From NCBI RefSeq assembly GCF_001641615.1, contig NZ_LRRU01000007.1, forward strand, positions 1 to 64,000: a stretch of 64,000 nt of DNA, in the 5' to 3' direction. Position numbers and translations under genes: made by a program. The stretch comes from Pseudoalteromonas gelatinilytica. Lineage in GTDB: Bacteria; Pseudomonadota; Gammaproteobacteria; Enterobacterales; Alteromonadaceae. Shown one piece after another: positions 34,315-42,072 of the stretch. The notes under the pieces were generated by a model. That model saw only the letters and a list, made by a program, of their open reading frames with translations. It did no database searches and was not told the origin of the DNA. Position 1 is the first letter of the stretch. The number at the start of each line of letters is the position of its first letter.

Positions 34315-35469
34315 TTAGGCTATTTTTACGACCCCGTTCATTAGCCCTTCAAGGCCGCCATAAACGGTTAAGTTATTTATTTTTTCTGCGACTTTCTCTA
34401 ATGCCTCTAACTCTTTAAGGCGCATTAGCGTCGGGTTGTTCTCAATTACTTTCGCGGTGTTGTGTAAGCTGCGTGTTGCTGATGTTTCTTCACGTCGCTT
34501 TATTACATTTGCCTCAGCTGCTTTTTGCGCTTCGACTACTTGATTTAAAATGGCTTTCATCTCGCCCGGTAAAATAATGTCTTTCACACCAACGCCAGAT
34601 AGAGCAATACCAATCTCCTTGAGTTGTTCAATCACCAGCTCTTTCACTGTTTCATTGATATACAACTTATCTAATAAGATATCATCGAGCGTTTTTGTAC
34701 CAACCGCTTCTCTGAGTGCTAGCTGTAGAGTTTTGTAGATGAATTCATCCAATTTATCTACGCTCTTTGCTGCAAGCTCAGCATCTATCAGCTTGATATT
34801 GGCAGTTAAATTAATGCGCAGGCTAACTCGGTCTTTGCTGAGAATTTCTTGCCCAGATACTTCTACGCTTTGTGTTCTACAGTCATAACATTTCACTTCA
34901 ATATCATGATTAAATTGCCAATAGGCATGAATGCCAGGCTGCAACTTCCCAATAAAATGGCCGTTAATGTAAAGTAAGCCTACATGCTCTTTCGCGACTT
35001 TAAACTCGGCGATCGGTTTGATTGCGACTGTTTTTTCGCTTCTAATTAAGCGAGTTGCGCTATTTGCACCAGCTCGATTAACTAAATTTAATAATTGCTC
35101 AGGCAGCGCTTGAGTGCTGTTGAGAGTAATTCTTTCAAGTTTTATAGCCCCTGCATCTTGCCAAATATATAAGTGCTCACCAGGAGCGACGATCCCTTGT
35201 AGTAAATCATCAACGTACAACATACCTAGCTCGTTGTTCTCAAGTTTCCAATGACTTATATGCTGTTGCAAGATTGGGTTATTGCGGTACAAACGTTCAG
35301 TATTTCGCTCTGAGAAATACAGCGAGTTAATATCAAAGGTGACAAACTCAAGCTGATTCTGAAAATCCCAATAACGGTGCTTTCCTGGCATTAACACGTC
35401 TGTTAGTTGCTGGTCTTTAAAAACGAGCACTCTTTGGTTCTCTGCTACTAATTGTGTTTTTCTTAACAT
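34315..35469 (-). CDS. slipin / SPFH-domain protein of the RNA repair operon
   Basis: 384 residues with an SPFH/stomatin core (about 165-330: VSGQEILSKDRVSLRINLTANIKLID, TLQLALREAVGTKTLDDILLDK, IGIALSGVGVKDIILPGEMK) and a C-terminal coiled coil (VVEAQKAAEANVIKRREETSATRSL). The N-terminal ~160 residues look like repeated beta strands (LVFKDQQLTDVLMPGKHRYW and similar stretches). No hydrophobic hairpin is seen, unlike membrane slipins. Slipins recur in RtcB operons; a scaffold for repair is assumed but unproven. First protein gene of the operon, about 380 nt after the predicted start of transcription. Confidence 0.86.
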   Translation of the reverse strand: MLRKTQLVAENQRVLVFKDQQLTDVLMPGKHRYWDFQNQLEFVTFDINSLYFSERNTERLYRNNPILQQHISHWKLENNELGMLYVDDLLQGIVAPGEHLYIWQDAGAIKLERITLNSTQALPEQLLNLVNRAGANSATRLIRSEKTVAIKPIAEFKVAKEHVGLLYINGHFIGKLQPGIHAYWQFNHDIEVKCYDCRTQSVEVSGQEILSKDRVSLRINLTANIKLIDAELAAKSVDKLDEFIYKTLQLALREAVGTKTLDDILLDKLYINETVKELVIEQLKEIGIALSGVGVKDIILPGEMKAILNQVVEAQKAAEANVIKRREETSATRSLHNTAKVIENNPTLMRLKELEALEKVAEKINNLTVYGGLEGLMNGVVKIA

Positions 35470-35632
35470 GTTTTATTTCCTTATTGATAGTTAGCAAGTG
35501 TGTATTTGTTAACTGAAAAAGGCTTTGGGTGTCGCAATAACAGGGAGCATCCGGCTTGCTGTTATCGTTCATGCTTAAGCGTTTATCAGTCAGCGCAAAC
35601 AACGACTTACTAACATTTAAAGTTACGATTTT

Positions 35633-35703
35633 GACTAAGGCGGGATTTGAACCCGCAACATCCAAATTGGTTTTGGTGCTCTACCTGTTTGAGCTACTTA
35701 TAG
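35633..35703 (-). ncRNA. tRNA-like module B in the RNA repair operon leader
   Basis: 71 nt with every tRNA segment in order: acceptor 5' CTATAAG, TA, D arm GCTC-9-GAGC with GG in the loop, one base, anticodon stem CCAAA/TTTGG, 5-nt variable loop, T arm GCGGG-TTCAAAT-CCCGC, acceptor 3' CTTAGTC. The anticodon loop has only five bases (ACCAA) instead of seven. The acceptor pairs at its four inner positions only, and no CCA follows. It cannot be a normal decoding tRNA. It abuts module A with no gap and lies in the slipin-rtcB leader. Closest in feel to tRNA-Trp, but degenerate. Confidence 0.85.
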
Positions 35704-35772
35704 TATTAAGATGGGAATCGAACCCATGACCGACGAAATCATTTCGCTGCTCTACCTCTGAGCTACATTAAT
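35704..35772 (-). ncRNA. tRNA-like module A in the RNA repair operon leader
   Basis: 69 nt. TAGCTC-AGAGGTA-GAGC forms a canonical D arm, GCGAA-ATGAT-TTCGT an anticodon arm with a 5-nt loop, CGGTC a 5-nt variable loop, and ATGGG-TTCGATT-CCCAT a perfect T arm. The acceptor strands ATTAATG and CTTAATA pair with one bulged base (six pairs). There is no encoded CCA; module B begins at the next base. It shares the shortened 5-nt anticodon loop with module B, which argues that the loop length is a design feature and not random decay. Confidence 0.85.
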
Positions 35773-35777
35773 AGTTT

Positions 35778-35849
35778 TGTGATTAGGCATACGTGTTCAC
35801 AGTGTGTAACGCACCAGGGTGATATTTGAATCACTCCTAATTAATCACA
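35778..35849 (-). ncRNA. 72-nt foldback at the 5' end of the operon leader
   Basis: TGTGATTA and TAATCACA, at the two ends of a 72-nt segment, form an 8-bp perfect stem. Inside are GTGAT-TCAAAT-ATCAC (5 bp) and a weaker CAC-ACT-GTG hairpin. Its first base coincides with the start site predicted from the sigma-54 promoter, so it would be the capped 5' domain of the transcript just before tRNA-like module A. It does not fit a tRNA. Folding was judged by eye. Confidence 0.6.
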
Positions 35850-35858
35850 CTTCTCTAT

Positions 35859-35874
35859 TCCAAGAGCTGTGCCA
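35859..35874 (-). promoter_or_regulatory. sigma-54 promoter of the slipin-rtcB-rtcA-cca-rlaP operon
   Basis: On the minus strand TGGCAC-N5-TTGGA fits the RpoN consensus with one mismatch at -12. The start should fall at about 35848-35849. RtcR, encoded divergently, is the sigma-54 activator known to control rtcBA operons. Confidence 0.82.
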
Positions 35875-35887
35875 CAACTAAAAAAGA

Positions 35888-35908
35888 GTGTTTTTTATTT
35901 ATTAACAC
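35888..35908. promoter_or_regulatory. candidate RtcR binding site
   Basis: GTGTT-N11-AACAC is an inverted repeat in an AT-rich stretch upstream of the -24 element. It is close to the promoter for an enhancer-binding protein, so the assignment is weak; further T-rich repeats extend to about 35955. Confidence 0.35.
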
Positions 35909-35964
35909 ACTGATTTTTATGTTTTTTGTTCTATTTTTGTAGTTTGTGTTGGGTGATGAGGTAC

Positions 35965-35993
35965 TTGACGATAGTGTTATTTGGTATTTAAAT
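35965..35993 (+). promoter_or_regulatory. putative sigma-70 promoter of rtcR
   Basis: TTGACG (35965-35970), 17-bp spacer, TTAAAT (35988-35993), 30 bp before the rtcR start. The -10 match is modest. Confidence 0.35.
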
Positions 35994-36023
35994 GGATACA
36001 GTTTCTATCTATAAGGATATATT

Positions 36024-37616
36024 TTGAAAAGTACGATTGTGGTGAGTATTCTCGGAACTCAATTAGACTATGTGGGTAAGCGCGTAGACCGTTGGGCAAG
36101 ATGGCGACCCAATGTCAGCTTATGTAGTCAAGAAGAGTTCATCGTTAGTAAGCTGTATATGATGCATGATACTCATAGCTCTCGTTTAGCGAATAATGTT
36201 GCAGTAGATATTGAGTCAGTTTCCCCAGAAACCACGGTATGCCTTGAAAATATTAACTTTATAGACCCTTGGGATTTTGAAGAGGTTTACGCCAAGCTCT
36301 ATGATTGGTGTCATCAACAGCGTTTTGATACTGATCAGCACGATTACTTTTTTCATATCACGACTGGCACCCATGTTGTGCAGATATGTATTTTCTTATT
36401 AACCGAGAGTGGTCATTTTCCTGGGCGTTTAATTCAAACATCACCCGATAAGCATAATCAAAATAAAGCGACAGGTAAGATTCAAATTATTGATTTGGAC
36501 TTATCTAAGTATGATCAACTTGCCACTCGTTTTGATAAAGAGCATTTAGAAGGTAATGCATTTTTAAAAGGCGGTATTCAAACTAAAAACAGTGCATTCA
36601 ATAAGTTGATTGCGCAGATTGAAGTTGTGGCTATTCGTTCAGATGATCCTATGCTTCTGACGGGCCCTACGGGAGCTGGTAAAAGCCAGTTGGCAACGAG
36701 AATTTATAAACTGAAAAAGAAGCGCGCCATTTTAAAAGGTGAGCTTGTGTCGGTTAACTGCGCCACGTTACGTGGTGAAAATGCCATGGCTGCTTTGTTT
36801 GGCCACACAAAAGGAGCTTTTACAGGTGCTCAAAAAGAGCGAAGCGGTTACTTACTCACTGCAAATAATGGTGTGCTGTTTTTAGATGAAATTGGCGAGC
36901 TTGGTTTAGAAGAGCAAGCAATGCTGTTACACGCTATTGAAAATAAGACCTTTCATCCAGTTGGCAGTGATCAAACTGTTGCGAGTGACTTTCAACTCAT
37001 AGCTGGCACTAACAAAGATTTAAAAGCCGAAGTCGAAAAAGGGCTGTTTCGTGAAGATTTATTAGCGCGTATCAATTTGTGGAGCTATCAGTTACCGGCA
37101 TTAAAAGACAGAAAAGAAGATATACCTGCCAATATTGACTATGAAATGGGTTTATTTGAGCAAAAAACCGGGCAGCGAATTCAATTCAATAAAGAAGCAA
37201 AGCAGTTGTTTGAGCAGTTTGCTATGTCGAAGCGAGCAGTATGGCGTGGAAACTTTCGTGATTTAAGCTCTGCAATTACTCGTTTATGTACTTTGGCGAA
37301 CTCTTCGCGTATCACTGTGACGGATGTCAGTGACGAAATCGCACGGTTACAAGACTCATGGCAATCTAATGTGCAACCTAAAGTGTCTAATCGCCTTGCT
37401 CACTATTTGTCAGAAGAGCAAATAGCGAATTTAGATCAGTTTGATATTGCTCAGTTAAATTATGTACTTAGTATTTGTGAGCAACATTCAAGCATGGCTT
37501 CAGCTGGGCGTGAGTTATTTGATGTGAGCCGTACCAAAAAAGCACAAGCCAATGACTCTACTCGATTACAAAAATACTTACGTAAATTCAATTTAACATG
37601 GTCTGACTTAGCTTGA
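36024..37616 (+). CDS. rtcR: RtcR, CARF-domain sigma-54 activator of RNA repair
   Basis: 530 residues from a TTG start preceded by AAGGAT. N-terminal CARF domain (1-185), beginning VVVSILGTQLDYVG and containing FFHITTGTHVVQICIFLL. AAA+ domain with Walker A GPTGAGKS (214-221), GAFTGA (264-269), Walker B GVLFLDEIGEL; a C-terminal DNA-binding region (about 470-530: ASAGRELFDVSRTKKAQANDSTRLQKYLRKFN). In Salmonella the CARF domain binds 5' tRNA fragments ending in 2',3'-cyclic phosphate, which triggers oligomerisation. It is divergent from its target operon, whose leader here encodes tRNA-like modules. Confidence 0.96.
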   Translation: MKSTIVVSILGTQLDYVGKRVDRWARWRPNVSLCSQEEFIVSKLYMMHDTHSSRLANNVAVDIESVSPETTVCLENINFIDPWDFEEVYAKLYDWCHQQRFDTDQHDYFFHITTGTHVVQICIFLLTESGHFPGRLIQTSPDKHNQNKATGKIQIIDLDLSKYDQLATRFDKEHLEGNAFLKGGIQTKNSAFNKLIAQIEVVAIRSDDPMLLTGPTGAGKSQLATRIYKLKKKRAILKGELVSVNCATLRGENAMAALFGHTKGAFTGAQKERSGYLLTANNGVLFLDEIGELGLEEQAMLLHAIENKTFHPVGSDQTVASDFQLIAGTNKDLKAEVEKGLFREDLLARINLWSYQLPALKDRKEDIPANIDYEMGLFEQKTGQRIQFNKEAKQLFEQFAMSKRAVWRGNFRDLSSAITRLCTLANSSRITVTDVSDEIARLQDSWQSNVQPKVSNRLAHYLSEEQIANLDQFDIAQLNYVLSICEQHSSMASAGRELFDVSRTKKAQANDSTRLQKYLRKFNLTWSDLA

Positions 37617-37661
37617 ATTATTTGTATATACAAGTTTGAATATTAGGCATTCAGCAAAAAT

Positions 37662-37689
37662 AAACCCCGCATTGCAGCGGGGTTTTTTG
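37662..37689. terminator. terminator between rtcR and the convergent protease gene
   Basis: AAACCCCGC-ATTGCA-GCGGGGTTT plus a T run, 45 bp after the rtcR stop. The A-rich left flank lets it serve the convergent tricorn-like gene too. Confidence 0.85.
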
Positions 37690-37711
37690 CTTTTTAACAA
37701 CCAGTTAAGAA

Positions 37712-40700
37712 TTAAAAGTCAGTCGGTGCTGGTGGCACGGTGAGTGGCTTTTTCGGATTGTCTTTTAGCTCTTTTAAAAGCTCTTCTACGGCACGTTCAA
37801 TCGATGGATCTTTACCTTGGTAGATTAGCTCTGGGCGATCAACCACCTTGATATCTGGGGTGACACCTTCGTTTTCGATGATCCAGTTGCCATCGTTATC
37901 TAAAACGCGGAATGTTGCCGCGATAACTTGGCCGCCATCGACAAGGCTTGGGTTACCCGAAATACCAATTAATCCACCCCAAGTACGGGTACCAATAAGC
38001 TTACCTAACCCTGCTTGACGGAAGTAGTAAGGGATAGCGTCACCGCCTGAACTTGAGTAACCATTGATCAGCATGGCTTTTGGACCATCATGAGCAAATT
38101 GTGGTGTTTTCGTTGGCTCAACACCGCGGCGCTTCCAGTAGTTAAGCGGTTTACGAGCAAGCCAGGTGATCATGTGCTCAGGAATAAAGCCGCCGCCATT
38201 GTATCGGTCATCAATAATCATGGCGTCTTTGGTGGTTTGCGGCATGTAGTTTTTGAACATGGCGCGGTTACCTTCGTAGGCTGTATTTGGTAAGTGAACA
38301 TAACCAATACGACCATTTGATAGCTTATCAACGTAGGCTGCACGAGAGTTAACCCAGTCTAAATAACGCAAACCTTGCTCGCTGGCGACAGGCTTAACGG
38401 TAACTTGCCATGCACCTTTGCTGCGCGGCTTACTGTTAAGGACTAGCTCAACTTGCTCACCTTGAGTGTTCTCTAGTAATTCGTAGAAGTTAGCGACGTC
38501 TTTTACTGAGCGGCCATTTACGGCAATGATGTAGTCGCCGTTATGTGCTTTTACCCCTGTTGTGCCAAGTGGTGAGCGGAAGTCTTCATGCCAGTTTTCA
38601 CCTTGGAAAATTTGCTCAATTTTTACGTATCCAGACGGATCGCTGGCAAGTTTTGCACCCAATAAACCATGCTTTTTACGCTCTGCTTTTGGCATATCAC
38701 CCGACTGCACATAAATGTGGCCTGAGTTTATTTCACCTGCGATTTCACTGAGAATGTAATCTAGGTCACTACGGTGTGAGATAGCATCAGCCATAGGTTG
38801 ATACTTAGCTAAAATTGCGTCCCAATCTTGGCCGTGATGGTTTTCATCGTAGAACCAATCACGTAATGTACGCCAGCCTTCAACATACATTTGCTGCCAT
38901 TCAATTTGTGGCTCAATTTTTAAGGTCATGTTACTAAGATCCAGCTTATTCGCTGCTAGGTCTTGTTTTGCTTTAGGCTCAATTAAGCTGTAATCGTTAC
39001 CCGCATGCACTAACAGGTGCTCACCGTTGCTCGAAATAGTGTAGCTGCTTACCCCTTTAGCCACAGTTTCAAGCTCGCTGTCGTGAGCTGTGCCTATTAA
39101 TTGTAGGCCGCCATTAGCCAGTGTTAGCACGCCACCTTTTACTGCCGTTAAACCGCGGTAATTTCCAGCTGGCGCATTTAAAGCGGTAACGCGCTGCATA
39201 AATTCACTGCTTTGCAGGTTATTACTGTTTTTCTTGTCGTCATCTTTTTGTTTATCGCTGACGATTGCTGTTTCGTCACTTTGTAGTGCGATTAGTGGTT
39301 TGATGCTGTCATTTACGGCAGCGGCATAAATACGCGTTGCACGATTAAACATGTAATCAAACTCGTAGCTACTAAAGGCTAAGTTAAAGTCGCGCTCAGA
39401 ACTAAAGTACAGATATTGACCATCAGGAGAGAAAGTTGGGTTTTGCTCATTGGTCATTTCATCCGTTAAGCGAGTCACTTTCTTTTTATCAATATTGTAG
39501 TGCCACAGTGAGGCATAGCGGTTTTCATTGTTTTTTACATACACAATGTCTTCGCTATTTGGCGACCAAGTATACTGGCGAATACCTTCTTCATCGTAGA
39601 TGCTGGTATCAATTTTGTGTTGTTTACCCGATTTTGCATCTATCCACCAGAGTGTGTGGTTTTTATCTGCAAATAACAGTTTTGAGCTATCAGGTGACCA
39701 AATTGGTGTAAAGCGCCAAATAGTGCCGTTGCTGGTTAGCTGCTTAGTGGCATTGTTGTCGCTGCGATCTTTTAAGTAAATTTCGTATTCGCCGCTTTCA
39801 TCGCTCATATAAGCAATATAACGACCATTTGGCGACCAACTTGCGTCAACCTCGCGGCCTTTTGCTGTGTAAGATAGGTTACGTGTTGGGCCTTGTTTAA
39901 CCGGTACGCTAAATAGCTCACCGCGGGCAGTAAAGAGTGCACGTTTACCATCATGAGAAATCGACATTGAGTCGATAAAGTCACTCACATTTTTTGTGTA
40001 CGGCATTGCGTATTGACGCACACCAGCAATGTTAATGCTCAGCTTAGTGCTTTTTTGAGTTTTTGGGTCAAAGCGATAAAGGTAACCACCATTTTCATAA
40101 ACAACAGCATTTGGGCCAGCTGATGGCCACAGTACGTCAAAGTCTTTATGGTTGGTTAGTTTTTTCGGCTCAGCGCCTTTTTGGTATTGATACAGGTTAA
40201 GGGTGTAATCACGATCAGATACAAAGTAAATGTTGTCGCCAACCCAGGTTGGTTGCTGATCGGTAGCGCGGTTACTGGTTAGCTGCTCTGAGGTATTGCT
40301 TTTTAAATCGTAAACCCAGACATCTTGTGCACGACCGCCACGGGTGCGCTTCCAAGTACGAAATTCACGGTCAATTGGCGTGTAAACATATTTACTACCA
40401 TCTGGCGAAAGCATGCCGCCGCCGGTTTCTGGAATAGCCAGAGGCTGCTCAAGGCCACCGTCAGCAGGCACCATGTATGGACGACCCATACGTTTACCCC
40501 ACGGTGTGCGGTTAGCACGAAATACCACATTTTTGCCATCAGGTGTCCAATCGAGAACACGATAATCAAAACCGCCGCGTGGTGGCATTGGGCCAACATC
40601 GTTGTAGTAAGTCAGTTGCTTTAAGCCTGAGCCATCGCTGTTAATAACATAAATTTGGCGGCTGCCATTGTACTCGGCTGCAAAGGCAATGCGTTTACCG

Positions 40701-40927
40701 TCAGGTGAAAACTTAGGGAAGGTTTCAAAGCCAATATGGTCAGTTAAGCGTTTGCTTTCGCCTGTTTGTGTATTAGCAATGTAAATATCGCCACCGTACA
40801 CAAAGGTAACGTTTTGGTTATGAATATCTGGAAAGCGCAGTAAGCGCGTGTCTTTTGTTTCGTAAGCTGATGCCCAAGGTGCCAGTGTCGCAGCCATGGC
40901 CAGTGCCAACGTTGTTAGTTTTTTCAT
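37712..40927 (-). CDS. tricorn-like S41 family protease
   Basis: 1071 residues with signal peptide MKKLTTLALAMAATLAPWASA. The N-terminal two thirds are TolB/WD40-like propeller repeats (SPDGKRIAFAAEYNGSRQIYVINSDGS, WSPNGRYIAYMSDESGEYEIYL, FSPDGQYLYFSSERDFN). A PDZ domain follows (about 770-860: DYIIAVNGRSVKDVANFYELLENTQG), then the S41 catalytic domain with YNGGGFIPEH and the serine in NGYSSSGGDAIPYY, and GTRTWGGLIGI. Tricorn homologues degrade peptides in the periplasm. A monocistronic unit with its own start and a shared terminator. Confidence 0.93.
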   Translation of the reverse strand: MKKLTTLALAMAATLAPWASAYETKDTRLLRFPDIHNQNVTFVYGGDIYIANTQTGESKRLTDHIGFETFPKFSPDGKRIAFAAEYNGSRQIYVINSDGSGLKQLTYYNDVGPMPPRGGFDYRVLDWTPDGKNVVFRANRTPWGKRMGRPYMVPADGGLEQPLAIPETGGGMLSPDGSKYVYTPIDREFRTWKRTRGGRAQDVWVYDLKSNTSEQLTSNRATDQQPTWVGDNIYFVSDRDYTLNLYQYQKGAEPKKLTNHKDFDVLWPSAGPNAVVYENGGYLYRFDPKTQKSTKLSINIAGVRQYAMPYTKNVSDFIDSMSISHDGKRALFTARGELFSVPVKQGPTRNLSYTAKGREVDASWSPNGRYIAYMSDESGEYEIYLKDRSDNNATKQLTSNGTIWRFTPIWSPDSSKLLFADKNHTLWWIDAKSGKQHKIDTSIYDEEGIRQYTWSPNSEDIVYVKNNENRYASLWHYNIDKKKVTRLTDEMTNEQNPTFSPDGQYLYFSSERDFNLAFSSYEFDYMFNRATRIYAAAVNDSIKPLIALQSDETAIVSDKQKDDDKKNSNNLQSSEFMQRVTALNAPAGNYRGLTAVKGGVLTLANGGLQLIGTAHDSELETVAKGVSSYTISSNGEHLLVHAGNDYSLIEPKAKQDLAANKLDLSNMTLKIEPQIEWQQMYVEGWRTLRDWFYDENHHGQDWDAILAKYQPMADAISHRSDLDYILSEIAGEINSGHIYVQSGDMPKAERKKHGLLGAKLASDPSGYVKIEQIFQGENWHEDFRSPLGTTGVKAHNGDYIIAVNGRSVKDVANFYELLENTQGEQVELVLNSKPRSKGAWQVTVKPVASEQGLRYLDWVNSRAAYVDKLSNGRIGYVHLPNTAYEGNRAMFKNYMPQTTKDAMIIDDRYNGGGFIPEHMITWLARKPLNYWKRRGVEPTKTPQFAHDGPKAMLINGYSSSGGDAIPYYFRQAGLGKLIGTRTWGGLIGISGNPSLVDGGQVIAATFRVLDNDGNWIIENEGVTPDIKVVDRPELIYQGKDPSIERAVEELLKELKDNPKKPLTVPPAPTDF

Positions 40928-41096
40928 GGGATTACATCCTATTTTGGGAACTGTTACATCATAACAATTCAGTTTTAAATAGCGATGCAGTTGCGATGAA
41001 CGCAGTGTTACAAAATGTGTCTAGAAATCAATCGATAAATTAGGGGCGTGAATTTAGAGGGAGTATCGGCTAAAGCAAGCTTTAGCCGACAAATCA

Positions 41097-41342
41097 TTAC
41101 TTGTAGAATACTTCTACAGTGCCTTTTACCTTTAATAGTAAAGGTTGGCCGCGGCGATCAAGCGCTTTTGGAGAAGCGACTTTGATCCAGCCTTCGCTGA
41201 TATTATATTCTTCAACGTCAAAACGCTCTTTGCCGTTAAGTTTTACACCAATTTCATGCTCGAATACTTCTTCCACATAAAATTTACTACGTGGATTAAT
41301 AGAAAGTTGGTTTGGTAATTCTGGTTTTTGTGTATCAGTCAT
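41097..41342 (-). CDS. DUF3297 family protein
   Basis: 81 residues starting MTDTQKPELPNQLSINPRSKFY; the Met at 41357 is an alternative, but relatives begin at this point. The conserved core reads VEEVFEHEIGVKLNGKERFDVEEYNISEGWIKVASPKALDRRGQPLLLKVKG. A small acidic/basic cytoplasmic protein of a family found in many Proteobacteria; function unknown. No signal or membrane segment. Confidence 0.85.
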   Translation of the reverse strand: MTDTQKPELPNQLSINPRSKFYVEEVFEHEIGVKLNGKERFDVEEYNISEGWIKVASPKALDRRGQPLLLKVKGTVEVFYK

Positions 41343-41427
41343 AATTGCGATCTGCATTGAATAAATTGTGCGCCATTGTAGGCAATACCTCGCATTGGCT
41401 CAAGTATCTGTATGGCAAATTTATGCT

Positions 41428-41892
41428 TTACTCGCAGGCTTGTTCTGAATGCTCAACACACATAGCTATAGCTTCACTCTTTTTGTCGTAATCGAAGGTT
41501 AGGCAGTAATCAAAACGCATGGTTAGCTCAAGTGTTTGATCATCAGTACGTTCAGGCCATTGCCAATCTCTCACTATTTGCCTTGCTGCTTTTCTAACAT
41601 CTTTACTAAAGCGCTTAGGTGCTGAGTTCTCGATATTAAGGTTTTTCACAACACCATCGGGAGTAACTGCAAAGTTAACAATCGCACAGCCACTACCTTG
41701 CTGATTAAGTAGTCCCGTTGGGTATTGTACATAAGGAATATGATCAAGACGTTGCCATGTTGGCTTACCTGTGGAGGTGTCGAGTACCTGTGCTTGAATA
41801 TCAACAAAAGGGTTTCGGCCTGATAAATCAGGGTTAGCGAATGAACTTATAGATGTGCATACGAGCGTTAATGCGAAAAGTGATTTATACAT
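41428..41892 (-). CDS. secreted TonB C-terminal domain protein
   Basis: 154 residues. The signal peptide MYKSLFALTLVCTSISSFA is followed by a single TonB C-terminal-like domain (about 50-140: YPTGLLNQQGSGCAIVNFAVTPDGVVKNLNIENSAP and FSKDVRKAARQIVRDWQWP). It has no membrane anchor or Pro-rich linker, so it is not a complete TonB; such soluble periplasmic versions are common in Alteromonadales. Four Cys may form disulfides. Upstream of, and divergent from, a TonB-dependent siderophore-type receptor, which may or may not be relevant. Confidence 0.82.
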   Translation of the reverse strand: MYKSLFALTLVCTSISSFANPDLSGRNPFVDIQAQVLDTSTGKPTWQRLDHIPYVQYPTGLLNQQGSGCAIVNFAVTPDGVVKNLNIENSAPKRFSKDVRKAARQIVRDWQWPERTDDQTLELTMRFDYCLTFDYDKKSEAIAMCVEHSEQACE

Positions 41893-42072
41893 AGTTTTCC
41901 CTAACTTGTTTGTTTTTTAGTCATTTATTAATACTAGTGATGAACTTGCATGATGTAAACATTAAAAAGATAGGTAAAAATTCTGTGCAAATGATTTGTT
42001 ATACTATATCAATATGCTTATTTGTGTTATTTTATAACAAAACATTTCCCTTAATTACTACAATCAGACCTT

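Noticed and set aside
35417..35665. 82-codon minus-strand ORF across tRNA-like module B and the slipin start, including a possible start at 35572
   Set aside because: Its N-terminal part is the translated T arm of the tRNA-like module; the later start has no ribosome binding site, and the ORF runs out of frame over the slipin start. No family similarity recognised.
35633..35772. Ordinary functional tRNA genes
   Set aside because: Both anticodon loops have five bases, the acceptor stems are incomplete and there is no encoded CCA, so neither can decode normally.
35778..35849. Third tRNA-like module
   Set aside because: The size and end pairing fit, but there is no GCTC/GAGC D arm and no T arm next to the 3' strand; kept only as a structured foldback.
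35470..36023. Y RNA / Ro60 (Rsr) system
   Set aside because: No TROVE-domain protein is encoded in the window, and I could not match the Y RNA stem sequence; only the general outline is similar.
41950..42072. Fur box before the siderophore-type receptor
   Set aside because: The region is AT-rich with AATGATT-like pieces but no acceptable 19-bp inverted repeat.
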